Shown: positions 15,232 through 19,450 of the stretch, one piece after another | Layout of the letters: each line of letters starts with the position of its first letter | Position numbering within the stretch: position 1 is the first letter of the stretch | Source: Desulfonatronospira sp964577315 | GTDB taxonomy: Bacteria > Desulfobacterota > Desulfovibrionia > Desulfovibrionales > Desulfonatronovibrionaceae | Direction of reading: 5' to 3' | Length of the DNA: 19,450 nucleotides | Assembly (NCBI GenBank): GCA_964577315.1 | Contig: CAZNYT010000045.1 | Coordinates: forward strand, 1 to 19,450 | Made by a program: the position numbers and the translations under genes | Notes under the pieces: model-generated | Told to the model about the DNA's origin: nothing | Seen by the model: only the letters and a program-made list of their open reading frames with translations | Database searches by the model: none

Positions 15232-15288
15232 CACTGACAGAGCCAGTATCAATTTTCGCCGTTACAATCCCAACCCTAAGGACAAGAT

Positions 15289-16473
15289 ATGATCGGAATA
15301 TCCAAGCTATACTGCGGGGCAGTTGAAGCCTCGGACGCCTTGCGCTACAGCCGGGAAGCCAAGCGCATGCCTTCGCATCTGTTGCAGTTCTCCAAGGACA
15401 AAAAACCGGTGGTGGTCTGGAACATGACCCAGCGCTGCAACCTGAAGTGCGTGCACTGCTATGCCCAGGCCGTAGACACCCAAGGAGTGGATGAAATAGG
15501 AACTCAGCAGGCCAAGGAAATCATCGATGACCTGGCTGCCTACGGCTCCCCGGTCATGCTCTTTTCCGGGGGCGAGCCCCTGGTGCGCAGGGACTTGACA
15601 GAACTGGCCAGCCATGCGGTAGAGTGCGGCATGCGCGCGGTCATCTCCACCAACGGAACTTTGATCACCAAAGCCAAGGCCCAGGAGCTCAAGGAAATCG
15701 GGCTCTCCTACGTGGGAATCTCTTTGGACGGGGGACGGGAAGTACATGACCGTTTCCGCGGTGTTCCGGGTTCATTTGATAAGGCCATGCAAGGAGTGGA
15801 AAACTGCCAGGCCGAGGGATTGAAAGTGGGCCTGCGCTTCACGGTTAACAAGAGAAACGTGGCTGAAGTGCCCCGAATTTTTCAGATCCTTAAGGACATG
15901 GATATTCCCAGGGTGTGTTTTTACCACCTGGTTTATTCCGGGCGGGGTTCGGAACTTATTGGGGAAGCCTTGGACCACCAGGGAACCAGGGAGCTAGTGG
16001 ATCTGATCCTGGACAATACCCAGGAGCTCTTCGACGCTGGCCGGCCCAAGGAAGTGCTCACCGTGGACAATCACGCGGACGGTCCTTACATCTATTTGCG
16101 GCTCTTGAAGGAAAACCCGGAGCGGGCCCAAGAGGTGCACGAGCTTCTACAACTCAACGAGGGCAACAACTCCGGCCGAGGGATAGGTTGTATCTCCTGG
16201 GACGGTAGCGTACTCCCAGATCAGTTCTGGAGGCACCAGGTTTTCGGCAATGTCCTAGAGAGGCCTTTCTCGGAAATCTGGGAGGACCCGGGGATTGAGC
16301 TCCTCGCCAAGCTCAAGGACAAGAAAAAACACGTCAAGGGCAGATGCTCCCAGTGCCAATTCCTGCAGGTATGCGCCGGGAATTTTCGGGCCCGGGCCGA
16401 GGCTTACTACGGGGACATCTGGGCCCCGGACCCGGCCTGCTATCTAACGGACAAGGAAATAGGCATAGAATAA
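15289..16473 (+). CDS. ahbC: AhbC, 12,18-didecarboxysiroheme deacetylase (radical SAM)
   Basis: 394 aa. In the siroheme-dependent haem pathway it removes the two acetate side chains of 12,18-didecarboxysiroheme, giving Fe-coproporphyrin III. The radical SAM cysteines are C50, C54 and C57 (CNLKCVHC), and SGGEP is at 93-97. A SPASM/twitch-type C-terminus has C301, C353, C356, C362 and C384, which should hold an auxiliary iron-sulfur cluster. AAGGA lies six bases before the ATG. It is first in the run ahbC-hemB-ahbD-siroheme decarboxylase, an order known from Desulfovibrio. AhbC and AhbD are close paralogues; the long N-terminus and the position before hemB favour AhbC. Confidence 0.9.
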   Translation: MIGISKLYCGAVEASDALRYSREAKRMPSHLLQFSKDKKPVVVWNMTQRCNLKCVHCYAQAVDTQGVDEIGTQQAKEIIDDLAAYGSPVMLFSGGEPLVRRDLTELASHAVECGMRAVISTNGTLITKAKAQELKEIGLSYVGISLDGGREVHDRFRGVPGSFDKAMQGVENCQAEGLKVGLRFTVNKRNVAEVPRIFQILKDMDIPRVCFYHLVYSGRGSELIGEALDHQGTRELVDLILDNTQELFDAGRPKEVLTVDNHADGPYIYLRLLKENPERAQEVHELLQLNEGNNSGRGIGCISWDGSVLPDQFWRHQVFGNVLERPFSEIWEDPGIELLAKLKDKKKHVKGRCSQCQFLQVCAGNFRARAEAYYGDIWAPDPACYLTDKEIGIE

Positions 16474-16490
16474 CTAATAGGAGGAGGAGA

Positions 16491-17474
16491 TTGTCAAAAT
16501 TTCACCGCGGTAGAAGGCTGCGCGGATCGCAAGGAATACGGGATCTGGTCCGGGAAACTGAACTAAGCCCCGGGGATCTGGTCCAACCCTTTTTTGTCCT
16601 GGAGTCCGACCAGGAGGACATCTCCCGGCCCATCCCCTCTATGCCGGGACAAAACCAGGTAGGCCTAAAAAGCCTGGAACAGGAGGTTTCTCAGGCCCTG
16701 GAGCTAGGACTGAAAAGTATTATCCTGTTCGGAATCCCGGAACAAAAGGACGACCAAGCCAGCCAGGCTTACGCTGAAAACGGGATTATTCAACGCGCCG
16801 TATCCAGGCTCAAGTACAAGTTCCCGGAGCTGGTGGTCATCACGGACGTATGCCTGTGCGAATACATGGATCACGGGCACTGCGGGGTCATCCAGGACCA
16901 TAGGATACAAAACGATCCCAGTCTCAGACTCCTGGCCCAAACCGCCCTTTCCCACGCCCGGGCCGGAGCGGACATGGTAGCTCCCTCGGACATGATGGAC
17001 GGAAGGGTCCAGGCCATCCGCGACAGCCTGGACCAGGAAGGATTTCAGAACCTCCCCATTCTATCCTATGCTGTGAAATACGCCTCGTCCTACTACGGTC
17101 CCTTCCGGGACGCTGCCCAAAGTGCACCCGCTTTCGGGGACAGGAGAACCTACCAGATGGACCCAGCCAATTCCCGGGAGGCCCTGCGCGAGGCAGAGGC
17201 TGATATCCAGGAAGGGGCGGACATGCTCATGGTCAAGCCCGCCCTGCCCTATCTGGACATAATAAGTTCCTTGCGCCATGCTTTTAACACTCCGGTGGCC
17301 GCCTACCAAGTCAGCGGGGAATACAGCCAGATCAAGGCAGCCGGGCTACAGGGCTGGCTGGACGAAAAGAGCGTGGTCCTGGAGTCCGCGACCGCCATGA
17401 AACGTGCAGGGGCGGGAATCATTCTCAGCTACTTCACCCGGGATATCTTGAGTTGGCTAGCGGAGGCGGATTAA
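16491..17474 (+). CDS. hemB: Porphobilinogen synthase (delta-aminolevulinic acid dehydratase)
   Basis: 327 aa. It joins two 5-aminolevulinate molecules into porphobilinogen in the cytoplasm. The two Schiff-base lysines are K196 (AVKYAS) and K249 (MVKPALPYLD). The metal site DVCLCEYMDHGHCG supplies C121, C123 and C131, so it is the zinc-dependent type. The frame runs far upstream over ahbC, but the start is clearly TTG at 16491: AGGAGG at 16479-16484 precedes it by six bases, and the protein then begins at the usual family position. It lies 17 bases after ahbC and one base before the ahbD start. Confidence 0.96.
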   Translation: MSKFHRGRRLRGSQGIRDLVRETELSPGDLVQPFFVLESDQEDISRPIPSMPGQNQVGLKSLEQEVSQALELGLKSIILFGIPEQKDDQASQAYAENGIIQRAVSRLKYKFPELVVITDVCLCEYMDHGHCGVIQDHRIQNDPSLRLLAQTALSHARAGADMVAPSDMMDGRVQAIRDSLDQEGFQNLPILSYAVKYASSYYGPFRDAAQSAPAFGDRRTYQMDPANSREALREAEADIQEGADMLMVKPALPYLDIISSLRHAFNTPVAAYQVSGEYSQIKAAGLQGWLDEKSVVLESATAMKRAGAGIILSYFTRDILSWLAEAD

Positions 17475-17475
17475 T

Positions 17476-18564
17476 ATGCAGCAGCACACATCTACGGGGG
17501 AACAAAGCGCCCCGCCCCTGAGGCTAATCGCCTGGGAGATAACCAAGTCCTGCAATCTGGCCTGCAAGCACTGCCGGGCCGAGGCGCACATGGACCCCTA
17601 CCCGGGAGAGCTGGATACCTCCCAGGCCAAGGAGCTCATGAACACCTTCCCCGAAACCGGGAACCCAGTGGTCATTTTCACCGGGGGTGAACCCCTGTTG
17701 CGGCCGGATATATTTGAGCTCGCCGCCCATGGCCGGGACCTGGGTCTTCGTTGCGTCATGGCTCCCAACGGCACCCTGATCACCCCGGAAAACGCCCGGG
17801 AGATCAAGGATGCCGGGATCCAGCGCTGCAGCATTTCCATTGACGGCCCCACTGCCCGGGAACACGACTCCCTGCGCGGTGTGAGCGGGGCGTTTGACCA
17901 GGCCATGGCAGGAATAGAATACCTTAAATCCGCTGGGGTGGAGTTCCAGATAAACACCACTGTAACCCGGGACAACCTAGACAAGTTCAAGGACATCTTT
18001 CACCTGGCCCAGAACTTGGGAGCAGTAGCCTGGCACATATTCATGCTGGTCCCCACCGGCCGCGGGGCCAAGATCACGGATCAGTTCATTACCGCCCGGC
18101 AGTACGAAGAGGTCCTTAATTGGTTCTACGATTTCCGCAAGACCACGGATATGCACTTGAAAGCCACCTGCGCCCCGCACTACTACCGGATAATGCGCCA
18201 GCGAGCCCACGAGGAAAACATGGCCGTAACCCGGGAAAACTTTGGCCTGGATGCCATGACCCGGGGCTGTCTGGGCGGGATAGGCTTCTGTTTCATATCC
18301 CACGTGGGCCAGGTTCAGCCCTGCGGATACCTGGAACTGGACTGCGGCAATATTAAAAATGTCCCTTTCCCGGAAATATGGCGAGGCTCCCATCGCTTTC
18401 AGGAGCTAAGGGATCAGGGCCAGTACAAGGGCAAGTGCGGAGCTTGTGAATTCCACAAGGTATGCGGGGGCTGCCGGGCTAGGGCCTATACCATGAGCGG
18501 GGATTACCTGGAGGAGGAGCCCTTATGCTCCTATCAGCCGGAAAAGCTAAAACCCAGGGAATAA
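17476..18564 (+). CDS. ahbD: AhbD, haem synthase (radical SAM)
   Basis: 362 aa. It oxidatively decarboxylates two propionates of Fe-coproporphyrin III to vinyl groups, giving haem b without oxygen. C26, C30 and C33 (CNLACKHC) bind the radical SAM cluster, and GGEP is at 70-73. The C-terminus has C321, C324, C330, C333 and C351 (CGACEFHKVCGGCRARA) for a second cluster, as in SPASM proteins. The start overlaps the end of hemB almost exactly, with GGAGG about nine bases upstream. CKHCRAEA and the shorter N-terminus separate it from AhbC. Confidence 0.9.
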   Translation: MQQHTSTGEQSAPPLRLIAWEITKSCNLACKHCRAEAHMDPYPGELDTSQAKELMNTFPETGNPVVIFTGGEPLLRPDIFELAAHGRDLGLRCVMAPNGTLITPENAREIKDAGIQRCSISIDGPTAREHDSLRGVSGAFDQAMAGIEYLKSAGVEFQINTTVTRDNLDKFKDIFHLAQNLGAVAWHIFMLVPTGRGAKITDQFITARQYEEVLNWFYDFRKTTDMHLKATCAPHYYRIMRQRAHEENMAVTRENFGLDAMTRGCLGGIGFCFISHVGQVQPCGYLELDCGNIKNVPFPEIWRGSHRFQELRDQGQYKGKCGACEFHKVCGGCRARAYTMSGDYLEEEPLCSYQPEKLKPRE

Positions 18565-18597
18565 AAATACCATATATTCCCAAAAAACAGGGCTACT

Positions 18598-19068
18598 ATG
18601 AAAGGCAATAAGCAAGGGCTAAGCGAGACTGACAAAAAGATCCTGGATATCATCCAGACCGATTTTCCCGTCGAACAAAGGCCTTACCTCCGCGTGGGCG
18701 AACAGGTGGGTCTTACCCAGGCGGAAACCCTGGCCCGGGTTCGGGCCCTGAAACAAAAGGGGGTAATCAGGCGTATCGGTGCCAATTTCCAGTCCCGGAA
18801 ACTGGGCTGGCACAGTACCCTATGCGCCGCCTCGGTCCCGGAACACAAGCTAAGGGAGTTCATCCAGGAAGTTAACAGGCACACCGGAGTAACCCACAAT
18901 TATCTCCGTAATCACAAAAACAATGTCTGGTTTACCTATATCGGCCCCTCCCGGGAAGAGGTACAAAAAAAGCTAAGGGAAATAACAGAAAAGACCGGGA
19001 TTGAGATCCTGAACCTCCCGGCCAAGAGGATGTTCAAGATCAAGGTGGATTTCCCCATGGATAGTTAG
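18598..19068 (+). CDS. Siroheme decarboxylase subunit (AhbA or AhbB)
   Basis: 156 aa. AhbA and AhbB, relatives of NirD, NirL, NirG and NirH, form a complex that decarboxylates siroheme to 12,18-didecarboxysiroheme. The N-terminus (about 10-60) is an Lrp/AsnC-type helix-turn-helix relic (LSETDKKILDIIQTDFP...AETLARVRALKQKGVIRRIGA). The rest is an AsnC-like ligand domain with the family tract GVTHNYLRNHKNNVWFTYIG. Being last in an ahbC-hemB-ahbD operon makes a haem role near certain; which subunit it is cannot be told by eye. The RBS is weak (AGGG six bases before the ATG). The partner subunit is absent from this window. Confidence 0.85.
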   Translation: MKGNKQGLSETDKKILDIIQTDFPVEQRPYLRVGEQVGLTQAETLARVRALKQKGVIRRIGANFQSRKLGWHSTLCAASVPEHKLREFIQEVNRHTGVTHNYLRNHKNNVWFTYIGPSREEVQKKLREITEKTGIEILNLPAKRMFKIKVDFPMDS

Positions 19069-19381
19069 CACTACAGCGAAACTTTCCTGGTTCCTGACCC
19101 CTAACCACTGGATCTAGGATTTGTAATTTTCCCGATTTGTTACTTTAATGTCCTATGTCCAATGCGATCAGCGGAGATCAGCGTAATCAGCGGTTAAAAA
19201 TTCTTCCGCCCTTTTTATTCACAGATATACCATCGGCGGTAAGAAAAGAGAATGAAACCGCAGATCTCGGTAGATCTTCGCAGATAATGGAGAAAAGATT
19301 TAAGTTTACATATTGCGTCCGGATAATAAATTTCGCTGTAGTGTTAGGGGGATGTTATTAGTTATCTGTTATCGGTAGCTG
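19069..19381. repeat. Repeat-rich spacer between the haem operon and rpiB
   Basis: It contains three spaced copies of ATCAGCG (about 19166-19193), then a CCGCAGATCTCGG...AGATCTTCGCAGAT block (about 19258-19287). Words of this kind are found between genes in many bacteria. A weak GCGG/CCGC stem (19190-19193 and 19206-19209) followed by a T-rich run could end the haem transcript, but it has only four base pairs. No gene is supported. Confidence 0.5.
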
Positions 19382-19450
19382 CTAACCCGAGCCAACCTCC
19401 AACAACTCCACCCTTTTTTGATGCCTGCCCCCTTCAAATTCAGCTTGCAA
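19382..19450 (-). CDS. rpiB: 3' end of ribose-5-phosphate isomerase B
   Basis: The minus strand is open from the window edge to a TAG at 19382-19384, and its 22 residues include AEFEGGRHQKRVELLE. The FEGGRHQxRV motif is the conserved C-terminal signature of RpiB/LacAB sugar isomerases, which interconvert ribose 5-phosphate and ribulose 5-phosphate. The 5' part lies beyond the window. It converges with the haem operon. Confidence 0.75.
   Translation of the reverse strand: MQAEFEGGRHQKRVELLEVGSG

Noticed and set aside
16344..16490. Upstream extension of the hemB frame over the end of ahbC
   Set aside because: The extra residues are a shadow of ahbC coding sequence; the TTG at 16491 has an ideal RBS and gives the normal HemB length.

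Overview
The window looks like the chromosome of a Desulfovibrionales-type sulfate reducer, possibly a halophilic or alkaliphilic one. The main clue is a siroheme-dependent (alternative) haem operon, ahbC-hemB-ahbD plus a siroheme decarboxylase subunit, in an order known from Desulfovibrio. The very acidic surface proteins (pilin, pilotin-like and secretin subunits) are why I suggest a salty or alkaline habitat; that part is inference. Intergenic DNA is unusually rich in short repeats and hairpins.

Layout. 1-7758: a minus-strand MSHA/type IV pilus-like cluster. It reads, in transcription order, an AbrB-like small protein, a PilM/PilN (MshI/GspL-like) protein, PilO-like, PilP/MshK-like, a lipoprotein secretin (MshL/PilQ), an ExeA/MshM-like ATPase with a LysM-like and SPOR-like tail, then a separately expressed prepilin. 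The prepilin has its own sigma-54-type promoter, a leader with two hairpins, and a strong rho-independent terminator. The polymerising ATPase, platform protein and prepilin peptidase are not in the window. 7759-8877: a long gene-free stretch, very AT-rich at first, then structured repeats and the trxA promoter. 8878-10125: trxA-trxB. 10126-11279: bamD, with repeat-packed spacers on both sides. 11280-13058 (minus): an MltD-like lytic transglycosylase with four LysM domains. 13247-13740: fliS with a near-consensus sigma-28 promoter and a 15-bp-stem terminator. 13800-14811: a zinc-ribbon/Yip1-like membrane protein with its own promoter. 14812-15288: a hairpin-rich gap dominated by a ~200-nt imperfect inverted repeat, related to a sequence upstream of trxA. 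15289-19068: the haem operon. 19382-19450 (minus): the last 22 codons of rpiB, entering from outside the window.

How the genes work together. The pilus genes encode the inner-membrane alignment complex (MshI/PilO/PilP-like), the outer-membrane secretin, and an ATPase that probably anchors to peptidoglycan, with the pilin controlled separately. BamD and the MltD-like enzyme serve outer-membrane assembly and wall turnover. HemB makes porphobilinogen at the start of tetrapyrrole synthesis. The AhbA/B, AhbC and AhbD activities convert siroheme to haem b.

The best candidates for something undescribed are the long inverted-repeat element before ahbC (with its relative before trxA), the sigma-54 pilin leader, and the structured DNA in the gap before trxA. 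All computations here were by eye; no database search was run.
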